Made by a program: the position numbers and the translations under genes. Of a stretch of DNA of 64,000 bases, positions 27,986 through 36,382 are shown in pieces. Under the pieces are notes generated by a model that ran no database searches, was not told the DNA's origin, and saw nothing but the letters and a program-made list of their open reading frames with translations. Origin of the DNA: Bacillus sp. CH140a_4T (GTDB lineage: Bacteria > Bacillota > Bacilli > Bacillales > Bacillaceae_G); contig NZ_WBPF01000022.1 in the NCBI RefSeq assembly GCF_008923725.1, positions 22,390 to 86,389 on the forward strand, in the 5' to 3' direction. How positions within the stretch are numbered: the first letter of the stretch is position 1; every line of letters begins with the position of its first letter.

Positions 27986-28754
27986 CTTTACCTCCTACTT
28001 TAAAGTGGCGATTCATAATCTCTTGAATGTGGGTAACTTGTTGCGGGATATTTCGAAATTTCCACCCTTTACTTTCAGCATGTTCATGAATCACTTCACC
28101 ATCTAATAAGAAAACAACTTTATCCGCATGGGCCGCTACGAACGGGTCGTGCGTTACAATGACAGCTGTTTGTCCTAACTCATCACACGCATTGCGAAGT
28201 GCCGCGATTATATTTTTGCTATTTTCTGAATCTAATGCCCCTGTTGGTTCATCAGCTAATATAATAGCCGGCTCATTTGCAAAAGCTCTTGCGATCGCAA
28301 CCCTTTGCTGTTGCCCGCCTGATAACTGCGCTGGTAAATGTTTTTCTTTTCCCTTTAGCCCGACGAGATTTAATAAACGATTCGCTGTCGCCGTCGCCTT
28401 CTTTTGCGAGATATTATCTAACAGTAACGGCAATCCTACATTTTCCTCCGCACTAAACACTGGAATCAAATTAAACTGCTGAAAAATAAAACCGATTTTA
28501 TGCCTTCTAAATAAAGCGAGCTCTTTTTCTTTTAATGTTGAAATCTCTGTACCATCAACGCGAATACTACCTACCGATGGAATATCTAATCCACCTAATA
28601 GCTGCAATAACGTCGTTTTCCCTGAACCACTTGCCCCCATAATACAGACAAAGTCTCCTTTTTGAATTTGAAGATTAATGCCTTTTAATATTTTTACTTT
28701 ACTATCCCCAATATTAAACGATTTTTCTAACCTTTCAATTTCAATAATATTCAT
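27966..28754 (-). CDS. ABC transporter ATP-binding protein (LolD/MacB type)
   Basis: A 262-residue ATPase with Walker A GASGSGKTT near residue 40, signature LSGGQQQRVAIARA near 147 and Walker B AIILADEPTGALD. This set is typical of the LolD/SalX/MacB group that serves FtsX-like permeases, as here with the overlapping downstream gene. I use MNIIEIERL, eight bases after GAAGGGG; an ATG two codons upstream is too close to that site. Confidence 0.92.
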   Translation of the reverse strand: MNIIEIERLEKSFNIGDSKVKILKGINLQIQKGDFVCIMGASGSGKTTLLQLLGGLDIPSVGSIRVDGTEISTLKEKELALFRRHKIGFIFQQFNLIPVFSAEENVGLPLLLDNISQKKATATANRLLNLVGLKGKEKHLPAQLSGGQQQRVAIARAFANEPAIILADEPTGALDSENSKNIIAALRNACDELGQTAVIVTHDPFVAAHADKVVFLLDGEVIHEHAESKGWKFRNIPQQVTHIQEIMNRHFKVGGKGDAMGN

Positions 28755-28902
28755 CCCCATATCCCCTTCTCTCTCTATTTACCAATCTATATATTCTATC
28801 CATAATGCAAAATCCCTACTTTTTTGTATTTTTTTGTCACATACTAACATGTATTCCATATTAGCTAATTACATTTCTGCTTTATTTCTCACGTCAAAAA
28901 AG

Positions 28903-28937
28903 TTGACTCTTACAACAGAAGTAACCATAATAGTTAC
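28903..28937 (+). promoter_or_regulatory. Promoter with overlapping operator-like palindrome
   Basis: TTGACT (28903-28908), a 17-base spacer and CATAAT (28926-28931) form a good sigma-A promoter. GTAAC-N7-GTTAC (28921-28937) overlaps the -10, as for a repressor such as HxlR or MarR. It lies about 50 bases before the quinone reductase start. Confidence 0.55.
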
Positions 28938-28983
28938 ATAATAAAAAAAACTATTCACATATCCACAAATAGGAGGAAGAACA

Positions 28984-29565
28984 ATGAAACATGTAATCGT
29001 TTATGCACACCCAAATACAGAAAGCTTCAACCATGCAATTTTAGAAACAGTAAAAAGTGAATTAGAAGAAAAAGGTCATGAAGTACGTGTTCGCGATCTA
29101 TACGAATTAAACTTCAATCCAGTATTAGGCGCTTCCGATTTCATCTCATTTTCTCAAGGAAACACACCAGAAGATATTAAAGAAGAGCAAGAGCATATCT
29201 CTTGGGCTGATAGCATTACATTCATTTACCCAGTTTGGTGGGCGGGACTTCCTGCTATTTTAAAAGGATACGTTGACCGTGTATTTAGCCACGGCTTCGC
29301 TTATGCTTACGGTGAAAATGGTATCGAGAAGTTATTAAGCGGTAAAAAAGGCTTATTACTATCTACAATGGGAAATACGAAAGAGGCGTACACAGCAGGC
29401 GGTATGTTTGAAGCAATGAAGAAAACAGCAGATGTTGGTATGTTTGAATTTACAGGCATCGAAACAATTGAGCATACATTCTATACGAGTGTTCCTTCCG
29501 TGGATGATAATGTGCGTAAACAATATCTTGAAGAAGTGAAAGAAGTAGTGAATCGTGCATTCTAA
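28984..29565 (+). CDS. NAD(P)H-quinone oxidoreductase, flavodoxin-like fold
   Basis: A 193-residue flavoprotein of the NQO1/KefF/YwrO type. The N-terminus VIVYAHPNTESFNHAIL binds the FMN/FAD phosphate, and FIYPVWWAGLPAILKGYVDRVFSHGFAY near residue 80 is the family signature. It would reduce quinones or nitro/azo compounds by two electrons, a detoxifying role. AGGAGG precedes the ATG and an operator-like palindrome overlaps its promoter, suggesting induction by electrophiles (inference). Confidence 0.88.
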   Translation: MKHVIVYAHPNTESFNHAILETVKSELEEKGHEVRVRDLYELNFNPVLGASDFISFSQGNTPEDIKEEQEHISWADSITFIYPVWWAGLPAILKGYVDRVFSHGFAYAYGENGIEKLLSGKKGLLLSTMGNTKEAYTAGGMFEAMKKTADVGMFEFTGIETIEHTFYTSVPSVDDNVRKQYLEEVKEVVNRAF

Positions 29566-29566
29566 T

Positions 29567-29598
29567 AAAAAACTCCGGTTGTTAAAACCGGAGTTTTT
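29567..29598. terminator. Bidirectional terminator
   Basis: AAACTCCGGTT pairs with AACCGGAGTTT, flanked by A- and T-runs, between convergent genes. Confidence 0.85.
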
Positions 29599-30128
29599 TA
29601 TTTCATCATTAATCTCGGAATATATCTTTGAAGAATGCTTTCTAATTCATTCATATCTTCCTGTCTAATAAATAAATTCACATTGTCATTCATTTTTTCT
29701 CGCCCGCGATATAAAAATATATTTTCTTTTGGATTTTCCCATGTCGACGTTTTATAGCCTTTTAATTCTTCGTATGAATAAAAGTTTAATCCGTCTACTA
29801 CACCTTTTTCATGTATTTGTACACTTTTAATAAGATGGATAGCTATTAAAGTCATAAAACAACTTGCTACAACATAACTACCCGACTGAACAAGAAACTG
29901 TTCAACTGTATCAATATCTCCACTTACGTACTGAGCATATATATACATACATTGTCCAATGAAATATGCTGGTCCAAGTAATGCAATCCAACGTCTCTTC
30001 ACTCGTGGATATGTTGCAATAAGTTTTCCCGCACTTTTTTTCATTTCATTTATTATATATATCTTCCATAGAACAAAAAATAAAATACATAATGTAAAAA
30101 CAAACATAATACATGACATCCAGTACAC
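29598..30128 (-). CDS. Hypothetical membrane protein
   Basis: A 176-residue protein I do not recognise. One N-terminal helix (VFTLCILFFVLWKIYII), two more near residues 47-65 and 80-100, then a soluble ~75-residue C-terminus with YSYEELKGYKTSTWENPKENIFLY, which resembles the PH-like cytoplasmic part of DUF5673-type proteins. I use the GTG start seven bases after AAGGGGGG; the ATG at 30152 would precede that site. Confidence 0.6.
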   Translation of the reverse strand: MYWMSCIMFVFTLCILFFVLWKIYIINEMKKSAGKLIATYPRVKRRWIALLGPAYFIGQCMYIYAQYVSGDIDTVEQFLVQSGSYVVASCFMTLIAIHLIKSVQIHEKGVVDGLNFYSYEELKGYKTSTWENPKENIFLYRGREKMNDNVNLFIRQEDMNELESILQRYIPRLMMK

Positions 30129-30210
30129 TCTGATTCCCCCCTTCAATATCATTACATATAAATTTTACATTTTATATAACAACAGCACATATGCAATTAT
30201 GCATAAAAAA

Positions 30211-30236
30211 ACAGGTAACCTCTTCCGGTTACCTGC
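30211..30236 (-). terminator. Terminator after yutF
   Basis: Arms CAGGTAACC and GGTTACCTG with a 6-base loop, followed in the minus transcript by U-rich sequence. Confidence 0.7.
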
Positions 30237-30242
30237 ATTTCA

Positions 30243-31010
30243 TTACATCTTCTCAATCCACTCCGTCAAGTTATGCACAACTTGCGTTGGTTGTACTTCA
30301 TATTCTGTTAACTTCTCCACAGTTGTTACTCCAGTGTGGACAAGAAGGGTATGCATACCAGCATTTATTCCAGCTAAAATGTCTGTATCGTAGTTATCCC
30401 CAACCATTAATGCTTCATTTTTTTCTATACCCAGTACTTTTAAAGCTTGTTCCATAATGATTGATTCTGGTTTTCCGATGAAGATTGGATCCACACCTGT
30501 TGATACTGTTACAACTGATGTTAATGAACCGTTACCTGGTAATAATCCGCGCTCTGTCGGAATGGCAATGTCTCCATTTGTAGAAATAAACGTTGCGCCG
30601 TTACGCACAGCAAGACAAGCTTTTGCTAATTTTTCATATGTGATGTCACGATCTAAACCAACAACAACGAAATCAGGATTTTCATCCACAAGTTCAAATC
30701 CTTTTTCCACAAGCGCATCATGTAAGCCTTCTTCACCAATCATATATACAGTTGCGTCTTGTTTACGTTCATAAATAAAGTTTGCAGTCGCCATACTCGT
30801 TGTGAATACTTGCTCTGCTTCTGCTGGAATATCGAAACGAACAAGCTTTTCTGCCACTTGTTCTGGTTTACGCGTTGAGTTATTCGTAACGAATAAATAA
30901 GGAATGCCGCGCTCTCCTAATGCTTTTACGAAGTCGCTCGCTTCTTCAATTTGTTCTTCTCCGCGATACATCGTGCCGTCTAAATCAATTAAGTAACCTT
31001 TATACATCAT
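30243..31010 (-). CDS. yutF: HAD-family hydrolase (NagD/YutF type)
   Basis: A 255-residue phosphatase of HAD subfamily IIA. Motif I is GYLIDLDGTMYRG at the N-terminus, motif II FVTNNSTRKP near residue 42, and motif IV EALMVGDNYDTDILAG near residue 200. NagD-type enzymes dephosphorylate small sugar phosphates or nucleotides; the substrate is not determinable. Its place next to yutE in Bacillus is conserved, here with a regulator gene between. Confidence 0.9.
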   Translation of the reverse strand: MMYKGYLIDLDGTMYRGEEQIEEASDFVKALGERGIPYLFVTNNSTRKPEQVAEKLVRFDIPAEAEQVFTTSMATANFIYERKQDATVYMIGEEGLHDALVEKGFELVDENPDFVVVGLDRDITYEKLAKACLAVRNGATFISTNGDIAIPTERGLLPGNGSLTSVVTVSTGVDPIFIGKPESIIMEQALKVLGIEKNEALMVGDNYDTDILAGINAGMHTLLVHTGVTTVEKLTEYEVQPTQVVHNLTEWIEKM

Positions 31011-31085
31011 TATGTCTCTCCTTCTATGCTAACGTTCTCACCTATCATACCACTCTTATATTACCCGCTTTTTCCAAAGAAAAAA

Positions 31086-31103
31086 ACGCTTTACCTTAAA
31101 GCG
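31086..31103 (-). terminator. Terminator after SufR-like regulator
   Basis: CGCTTTA and TAAAGCG arms, with U7 following in the minus transcript. Confidence 0.75.
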
Positions 31104-31114
31104 CCCCATAACGT

Positions 31115-31747
31115 TCATTTTTTCTCTTTTACTTGGTAAGAACAACTACAATCGCCCTCACACATGTTTGCTAACGTCTTTACATCTGCTCCTGCAAATA
31201 AACGATTATACATCTCTTTTTCATCTTCGCATACTTGCGGGAATCTCTCTGCAATTTCCTTTAACGGACAGTTTTGTTTTTCAATTACGAAAGAGTTTTC
31301 TCCATCTCTCTTTATTTGAACCATATAACCATTTTTCTCTTGCATAGCTGCTATCTCTTGCACTTTATATGCTAAACTCTTCTGATTACTCACTCGCTTT
31401 TGCAACTGGTCTTCCATTCGCTTCGTTCTCTCTTTTAAAACGTGACTAAGTATTTTTTCATCACCCATTCGAGCTAAATCTTCTAGCATATCAATCGCAA
31501 ATTGCTTATACTCCTTCGGGAATGTATCTTCTCCCTTTTCGCTTAATCCATACAAATAAGTTGGTCTTCCGACATGTTGTCTTACCATCTTAGAATAAAT
31601 GAAACCATCTTTCTCAAGATTACTTAAATGTCTTCGGATCGCCATTTCGGTAATCTCTAAAACGTCAGCTAGTTCTGCTACTGTGTGCTCTCCCTTTACT
31701 TTCAACAATTGGACAATTTCATCTTTCGTCGTACGTGCTTCCCCCAT
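31115..31747 (-). CDS. SufR-like iron-sulfur transcriptional regulator
   Basis: A 210-residue regulator. Residues ~7-65 form a DeoR/ArsR winged helix (HTVAELADVLEITEMAIRRHL, then GRPTYLYGLSEKG). The C-terminus is cysteine-rich: a C-x12-C pair (NCPLKEIAERFPQVC) and a CEGDCSC cluster. The C-x12-C spacing resembles the Fe-S site of cyanobacterial SufR. I infer it senses Fe-S status and may control suf genes, which in this window are 14 kb away. AAGGG lies six bases before the chosen ATG; a frame to 31846 exists. Confidence 0.75.
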   Translation of the reverse strand: MGEARTTKDEIVQLLKVKGEHTVAELADVLEITEMAIRRHLSNLEKDGFIYSKMVRQHVGRPTYLYGLSEKGEDTFPKEYKQFAIDMLEDLARMGDEKILSHVLKERTKRMEDQLQKRVSNQKSLAYKVQEIAAMQEKNGYMVQIKRDGENSFVIEKQNCPLKEIAERFPQVCEDEKEMYNRLFAGADVKTLANMCEGDCSCSYQVKEKK

Positions 31748-31789
31748 GCTTAACCCTTCTCCCTTTTCCCTTACTTTCTCACATACAAT

Positions 31790-31824
31790 ATAAGATCCCC
31801 AAAAAGGCACCTTGGGGATCTTAT
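31790..31824 (-). terminator. Terminator after yutE
   Basis: Arms ATAAGATCCCC and GGGGATCTTAT with a 13-base loop between yutE and the regulator gene, both minus strand. Confidence 0.7.
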
Positions 31825-31832
31825 AAGCATAA

Positions 31833-32273
31833 TTATTCTGGTACAAATGCAGATACAGGTCCTAATTCCTTCTCTAAATAACTGCGGATATTTGCTGGGT
31901 ATTTCTCTACCACTGCAATATGTTTTTGAATCGTCTTATATAATTCATCATGATTCATTTGAATATAATCTTGCGTAAGCATTTTTCGAAGAAGAATCAC
32001 TTCCTTCATTCCTTGTCCTTCTTCTGCACTTATCACTCGCTCGTCCATCAAAATATCGATAATATCTTCATAACTTCCTGGATCGCGCATAATAAATCCA
32101 TCAATCATTGCATTCCCTACATCTAATACAGTATCAATCATTAGATGAGCTATGCGTTCTAATGCGTAAAATTCAAACTCGGTTTCATATATCTTTTTCT
32201 CTTGAAATGTACTTGTTGCTCGTTCTAAACATACTAGCATTTGTTCTATTTTCTTTCTGTTTACAAAATACAT
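31833..32273 (-). CDS. yutE: DUF86 (HepT-like) protein YutE
   Basis: A 146-residue helical protein of the DUF86/HEPN superfamily, matching YutE in length and place. HEPN proteins are often RNases of toxin-antitoxin pairs with an R-x4-6-H motif; I do not see a clear motif or a nucleotidyltransferase partner here, so toxin activity is not supported. AGGTGAC precedes the chosen ATG (MYFVNRKK). It is divergent from glpX. Confidence 0.75.
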   Translation of the reverse strand: MYFVNRKKIEQMLVCLERATSTFQEKKIYETEFEFYALERIAHLMIDTVLDVGNAMIDGFIMRDPGSYEDIIDILMDERVISAEEGQGMKEVILLRKMLTQDYIQMNHDELYKTIQKHIAVVEKYPANIRSYLEKELGPVSAFVPE

Positions 32274-32420
32274 GAATGTCACCTACCTGGAAATTAAAGC
32301 ATTTACATTTTAATTGTAACGCTTTCTTCTGAAAAAATCGACAATTTTTCGAATTCACCTTTTCTCCGTTATTTGTTATAGTTATATTTGTATGATTTTT
32401 GAAATTGGAGGAATGGAATC

Positions 32421-33392
32421 TTGGAACGTGAACTCGCACTAGAAATTGTCCGTGTAACAGAAGCAGCAGCATTAGCATCCGCACAGTGGATGGGCCGCGG
32501 AAAGAAAAACGAAGCAGATGATGCAGCAACTACAGCAATGCGTGATATGTTTGATTCAGTAAACATGGCAGGTACAGTTGTAATTGGTGAAGGAGAACTT
32601 GATGAAGCACCGATGTTATATATTGGTGAAGAACTAGGAACAGGTGACGGTCCAGAAGTAGATATCGCCGTTGATCCATTAGAAGGTACTAACATCGTTG
32701 CAAAAGGTCTTGCAAATGCAATGGCAGTTATCGCAATCGCAGATAAAGGAAACCTTCTTCATGCTCCTGATATGTACATGGAAAAAATCGCGGTTGGTCC
32801 AAAAGCAGCTGGTAAAATTAGCTTAGATGATCCAATTGAAAAAACAATCGAAATTGTAGCAGAAGCTAACAATAAAAAGATTCGCGATCTAACAGTTATC
32901 GTGCAAGAACGTGAACGTCATCAAGATATTATTGACCGTGTTCGTGCAAAAGGTGCACGCGTAAAATTATTTGGTGATGGTGATGTTGGTGCGTCAATCG
33001 CAACAGCACTACCTGGAACGGGTATTGATTTATTCGTAGGTACTGGCGGAGCTCCAGAAGGTGTTATTTCTGCAGCAGCATTAAAATGCCTTGAAGGTGA
33101 AATGCAAGCTCGCTTAGTTCCAATGAACGAAGAAGAAGAAGCTCGTTGTCGTGAAATGGGATTAGAAGATCCTCGTCAACTTCTTATGTTAGATGACTTA
33201 GTATCTGGGGATGATGCAATCTTCTCAGCAACTGGTGTATCTGCTGGTGAGTTATTAGACGGCGTGAAATTCCTTGGCGGAGATTTAGCTGAAACATATT
33301 CTATCGTTATGCGTTACAAAACAAGAACGGTACGATTCATTAAAACGCACCACCATTTAGATCATAAACCACACTTAAACTTAGATATTTAA
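32421..33392 (+). CDS. glpX: Class II fructose-1,6-bisphosphatase GlpX
   Basis: A 323-residue Mn-dependent gluconeogenic phosphatase converting fructose-1,6-bisphosphate to fructose-6-phosphate. Signature segments are [20 protein letters not shown] near residue 55, [11 protein letters not shown] near 80, and [18 protein letters not shown] near 205. The start is TTG nine bases after GGAGG. The next gene follows after 16 bases and is probably co-transcribed. Confidence 0.93.
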   Translation: MERELALEIVRVTEAAALASAQWMGRGKKNEADDAATTAMRDMFDSVNMAGTVVIGEGELDEAPMLYIGEELGTGDGPEVDIAVDPLEGTNIVAKGLANAMAVIAIADKGNLLHAPDMYMEKIAVGPKAAGKISLDDPIEKTIEIVAEANNKKIRDLTVIVQERERHQDIIDRVRAKGARVKLFGDGDVGASIATALPGTGIDLFVGTGGAPEGVISAAALKCLEGEMQARLVPMNEEEEARCREMGLEDPRQLLMLDDLVSGDDAIFSATGVSAGELLDGVKFLGGDLAETYSIVMRYKTRTVRFIKTHHHLDHKPHLNLDI

Positions 33393-33408
33393 TAAAGGAG
33401 CCATGTGT

Positions 33409-33675
33409 ATGGAAGAACGTTTCTTTCTGTACGACGATACAGTCGCTACAAGAACTCGTTTCGTTAGCTTTATGGGAGAAAATGAGCGTCATGATTTAGC
33501 GCTTTTATACTCCGATCGTCATTACGGTAAAACAATTGTCCTTGATATGCAGCGTAATAAATTTGCAATCATCGGTCCTGACGATTTAAACGAACCAGGC
33601 TACTTAGAGCATGCATTTTCTATGACTGAAGAAATTGCAGAAGAATTACGCTCATTTTTATTTGAACTTATATAA
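33409..33675 (+). CDS. DUF3055 family protein
   Basis: An 88-residue protein beginning MEERFFLYDDTVATRTRFVSF, the pattern of DUF3055. Function is unknown. I take the second ATG (33409), eight bases after GGAG; the first at 33403 is too close. It shares an operon with glpX and ends at a strong terminator. Confidence 0.8.
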   Translation: MEERFFLYDDTVATRTRFVSFMGENERHDLALLYSDRHYGKTIVLDMQRNKFAIIGPDDLNEPGYLEHAFSMTEEIAEELRSFLFELI

Positions 33676-33686
33676 TTTATCGTGAG

Positions 33687-33714
33687 CACCAGCTATGTTA
33701 GCTGGTGTTTTTTT
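33687..33714 (+). terminator. Terminator of the glpX operon
   Basis: Nine-base arms CACCAGCTA and TAGCTGGTG with a TGT loop, then T7. Confidence 0.9.
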
Positions 33715-33726
33715 GTTTTAAGTATT

Positions 33727-33754
33727 TTGAATTTTCAAACCAACATGTTATAAT
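33727..33754 (+). promoter_or_regulatory. Extended -10 promoter of the structured RNA locus
   Basis: TTGAAT (33727-33732), a 16-base spacer and TATAAT (33749-33754) preceded by TG one base away. Transcription would start near 33761, directly before the first complementary arm of the structured region. Confidence 0.7.
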
Positions 33755-33760
33755 TGAGAA

Positions 33761-33967
33761 TAAATCTATTTGGATAGAAAGGACGTTATCTACGTATGCC
33801 GACATTTACTTTGTAATGGACCAGCAATTGGATAGCATTACTCCCAAAAAAGCACCGTGCTTTTTCAAGGGAGTAGTCTGCCCATTCCCATTACAAGGAA
33901 CGTAACGCATCTGTAGTATGATGTTTACGGAGGTTCCTCTTTGGGGAACCTCCTTTTATTTTTGTCT
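33761..33967 (+). ncRNA. Candidate ~200-nt structured RNA or leader
   Basis: It has its own promoter and a terminator hairpin (33929-33953 plus T-rich tail). A long stem pairs TTGTAATGG (33811) with CCATTACAA (33888) and encloses ACTCCC/GGGAGT and AAAAAGC/GCTTTTT stems. Three further arms pair with sequence beyond the terminator: CTATTTGGAT (33766) with 33995-34004, GGAACGTAA (33897) with 34010-34018, and TGTAGTATGA (33912) with 33981-33990. The first two cross, so alternative folds are possible. I match it to no known family. Confidence 0.55.
33929..33967 (+). terminator. Terminator inside the leader of the S4-domain gene
   Basis: Arms GGAGGTTCC and GGAACCTCC with a 7-base loop, then TTTTATTTTTG. 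It ends the candidate RNA or attenuates the downstream gene. Confidence 0.85.
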
Positions 33968-34047
33968 ATTTCTCATGTCTTCATACTACAAGACATCCAA
34001 ATAGCTGTATTACGTTCCTTTACCACTACTATAAGAGGTGAAGGAAA

Positions 34048-34545
34048 ATGCAGAAAGTACAACTTTCTTGGAGTTTATATGAAAATGAACAAGGTACAAT
34101 TGAAAAGTATTGTAAAAATTGCAGACGCACTACCCTATTTACTGACACGAATATTCGTAGGCATAACGCCAACGGAAAAAATATATATCGTTTTGCCATT
34201 TATAAATGTCCGAAAGATCATACGTGGAACCAAAAACTTCGTATTTATAAATCATTTACTGATCATGTGGAAACAGTCGACATGAATAAGCAAGATCAAA
34301 CAGAAACAACTACTACCATTTCCATTACACATCATAAAGAAAGTGGCGTAGCTGAAATTACAATCGTATTAGATATCGTTTTCGGTTCCCACCGAATCGA
34401 TAAAGCTTTATCCAAATATATTTCCGACTGGAGCCGTAAACTCATTGTGGATAAAATTAAAAATGGGGATATTCAATTGAACGGACAACAAATGAAACCC
34501 AATACAATACTTTCTGAAGGCGATTCAATTTCAATATGTTTGTGA
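34048..34545 (+). CDS. Zinc-ribbon plus S4-domain putative RNA-binding protein
   Basis: A 165-residue protein. The N-terminal ~60 residues hold CKNC (residues 22-25) and CPKDH (54-58), a likely zinc-binding module. The C-terminal ~50 residues match an S4 domain of RluD type: HRIDKALSKYISDWSRKLI, then NGDIQLNGQ and ILSEGDSISI. There is no pseudouridine synthase domain. Such stand-alone S4 proteins bind structured RNA or ribosomes. It follows an elaborate structured leader, so autogenous control is an attractive inference. GAGGTGAAGG precedes the ATG. Confidence 0.7.
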   Translation: MQKVQLSWSLYENEQGTIEKYCKNCRRTTLFTDTNIRRHNANGKNIYRFAIYKCPKDHTWNQKLRIYKSFTDHVETVDMNKQDQTETTTTISITHHKESGVAEITIVLDIVFGSHRIDKALSKYISDWSRKLIVDKIKNGDIQLNGQQMKPNTILSEGDSISICL

Positions 34546-34552
34546 GCAAGTA

Positions 34553-34582
34553 AAAAAATCCTCTTACAATCGTAAGAGGATT
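34553..34582. terminator. Bidirectional terminator
   Basis: AAATCCTCTTAC pairs with GTAAGAGGATTT, with A and T tracts outside, between convergent genes. Confidence 0.85.
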
Positions 34583-34585
34583 TTT

Positions 34586-34897
34586 TTATTTCTTCACTTT
34601 TCGTAATACGAAGTGTGCACAACCGAAGTTACAGTACTCGTATAAATACTCTGATAAAGTACTAATTTTCGTATCATATGTCGAACGTTGATTACTATCA
34701 TCAAAGAAACCGCGCAATCTAAGTTGCTCATAGCCCCAGTCCCCAACGATATAATCATATTTATTTAAAATTTCTGCATAACGCTCTTTAAATGCTTCTT
34801 CACTAAAACCTTCACGAAAGTTTTTAATTACTTCGTACTGAACATTATTAATGCTCACCGTAGCATGCATCTCTTGCTCTTGCTTTTGCTCCATCAT
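34586..34897 (-). CDS. yutD: YutD family protein (DUF1027)
   Basis: A 103-residue protein with highly conserved family stretches IVGDWGYEQLRLRGFFDD near residue 50 and YLYEYCNFGCAHFVLRK at the C-terminus. YutD is a small conserved Firmicutes protein of unknown function. Its position between yutE and yutC is the B. subtilis order, interrupted here by glpX and the S4 locus. GAGG precedes two adjacent ATGs. Confidence 0.9.
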   Translation of the reverse strand: MMEQKQEQEMHATVSINNVQYEVIKNFREGFSEEAFKERYAEILNKYDYIVGDWGYEQLRLRGFFDDSNQRSTYDTKISTLSEYLYEYCNFGCAHFVLRKVKK

Positions 34898-35012
34898 TAA
34901 CTTCCTCTCTAAGCATTCTTCTTTTTATCGTATCACAAAGCATACCAACCAACAATTTCAAATACAAAAAATTGAAAATTAGTGCATGCTATGGAGAAGG
35001 AGGTGATACATC

Positions 35013-35591
35013 GTGAAAAAACAAATTATACTCTCTCTCCTCACTCTTTCCTTATTTGCAGGCTGTCAAACAAATAATAAAGCCGAAATGGAACGTGAAG
35101 AAGGAAGTCGTGTTCTTGTTTCCAACAAAAACGACATGTATCATACGGAAAATACAAATACACGATTAACGAGAGTCGGTTATTCATCTAAACAAAAACA
35201 TGAAGTATCTAACAAACAAGTAGGAGCCATCAACCGTGAGAAAGTCGCTGAAATGATTACAAGCATGGCAGTCAAACTTCCTGACGTTACAAACGCTGCT
35301 ACGCTCGTTACCGATGATGAAGTATTTGTTGTATACCGTGCAAACACAACGAATCCAAAACTCGTAGCGGATCAAGTATATAAAACTGCTTTGTCCATCG
35401 TCCCTCGCTATTATAAAGCATATGTATCAACAGACCAAAAGTTGATTTCTCAAATTCAAGGCCTTCAATCTGGCGCATTAAATGATACAGAATATACGCA
35501 AAGCCTCGATATGTTAAAGCGTGAAATGAGTAAAAACCCTCATTTGAACAATACAGGAGATCAGAGTTTGAATGATATGATTAAAAAATAA
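35013..35591 (+). CDS. yutC: YhcN/YlaJ-family sporulation lipoprotein (YutC)
   Basis: A 192-residue lipoprotein with signal peptide and lipobox FAGC. The mature part carries the YhcN/YlaJ features (AEMITSMAVKLPDVTNAATLVTDDEVFV and YKAYVSTD). Family members are in the spore inner membrane or coat and affect germination or outgrowth. The start is GTG, nine bases after an AAGGAGGTG site. Confidence 0.88.
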   Translation: MKKQIILSLLTLSLFAGCQTNNKAEMEREEGSRVLVSNKNDMYHTENTNTRLTRVGYSSKQKHEVSNKQVGAINREKVAEMITSMAVKLPDVTNAATLVTDDEVFVVYRANTTNPKLVADQVYKTALSIVPRYYKAYVSTDQKLISQIQGLQSGALNDTEYTQSLDMLKREMSKNPHLNNTGDQSLNDMIKK

Positions 35592-35592
35592 A

Positions 35593-35626
35593 GAAGATGG
35601 AGAAAACCTCCACCTTCTTTATTTTT
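35593..35626. terminator. Bidirectional terminator
   Basis: AAGAAGATGGAG pairs with CTCCACCTTCTT (one mismatch), followed by TATTTTTG. Confidence 0.8.
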
Positions 35627-35628
35627 GA

Positions 35629-36360
35629 CTATTTCTTACGATCCGCATAAACCTCCATCGCATCACACATAAACTGCGCTAATCCCACGCCAAACTTATC
35701 GATATTTTTCGTGAAGCGCTCATCAGCGACGTACATTTGACCGAGTCCTTTAAAAGCATCTAATGAATATTCACCGAAGTTTTGCAAGTAATCGTACCAT
35801 ACTCCAATTGCTTCTTGTGCCTCTTTAGAATCTGGTGCACCTTGTCTAAGCGACGCTAAATTTCTGTAAATCGTATTGAACTCTTCTTGATTGTCTTTTG
35901 ACATACCTTTCGCATATTCATTCGCTTTATCTACAGCTGCGTCTCCCCATCGTTCACGCGCTTCTTCTTCGTACGGATTATGGCTGAAATCGAAGCCTTC
36001 AAATTTCTCTTTATTCGTCATTTCAATCTCTCCTTTTGTATGCTGAATTGTTTTATCAATCGTCGCAATCACTTTATCTAACCTGGCACGCTTTTCAAGA
36101 AGCATTTTCTTATGAAGTTGTAATGCTTCTTCTCGATCAAATGACGGACTCATGATAATTTCTTTAATTTTCTTCAAAGGGAAGCCTAGTTCTTTAAAAA
36201 ATAAAATTTGCTGCAATGTCTCTAAATTTTCATTGGAATACAGACGATATCCAGACTCTGTCGTCTCGTCTGGGGTTAACAACCCAATTTCATCGTAATG
36301 ATGCAGTGTGCGCACACTAATTCCAACTAAATTAGCTACTTCTTTTACCTTCATTGTCAT
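35629..36360 (-). CDS. MerR-family regulator with TipAS domain
   Basis: A 243-residue TipAL/Mta-type activator. The MerR helix-turn-helix is [25 protein letters not shown], followed by a coiled-coil ([15 protein letters not shown]) and a C-terminal TipAS multidrug-binding domain (residues ~120-240). Such proteins activate their own promoter and often drug efflux genes on binding antibiotics. GGGGGAG precedes the chosen ATG; the 36426 start would lie upstream of the promoter. Its own promoter has the 19-base MerR spacing. Confidence 0.9.
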   Translation of the reverse strand: MTMKVKEVANLVGISVRTLHHYDEIGLLTPDETTESGYRLYSNENLETLQQILFFKELGFPLKKIKEIIMSPSFDREEALQLHKKMLLEKRARLDKVIATIDKTIQHTKGEIEMTNKEKFEGFDFSHNPYEEEARERWGDAAVDKANEYAKGMSKDNQEEFNTIYRNLASLRQGAPDSKEAQEAIGVWYDYLQNFGEYSLDAFKGLGQMYVADERFTKNIDKFGVGLAQFMCDAMEVYADRKK

Positions 36361-36382
36361 GTGTATCTCCCCCTTAATACAT

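Noticed and set aside
25409-28754. Bacitracin-type BceAB resistance module
   Set aside because: The ATPase and FtsX-type permease fit loosely, but no BceRS two-component genes adjoin and the permease has the duplicated MacB/LolC-like layout.
31833-32273. HepT-MntA toxin-antitoxin system
   Set aside because: The DUF86 protein has no nucleotidyltransferase partner and no clear RX4-6H motif, and yutE is a conserved Bacillus gene.
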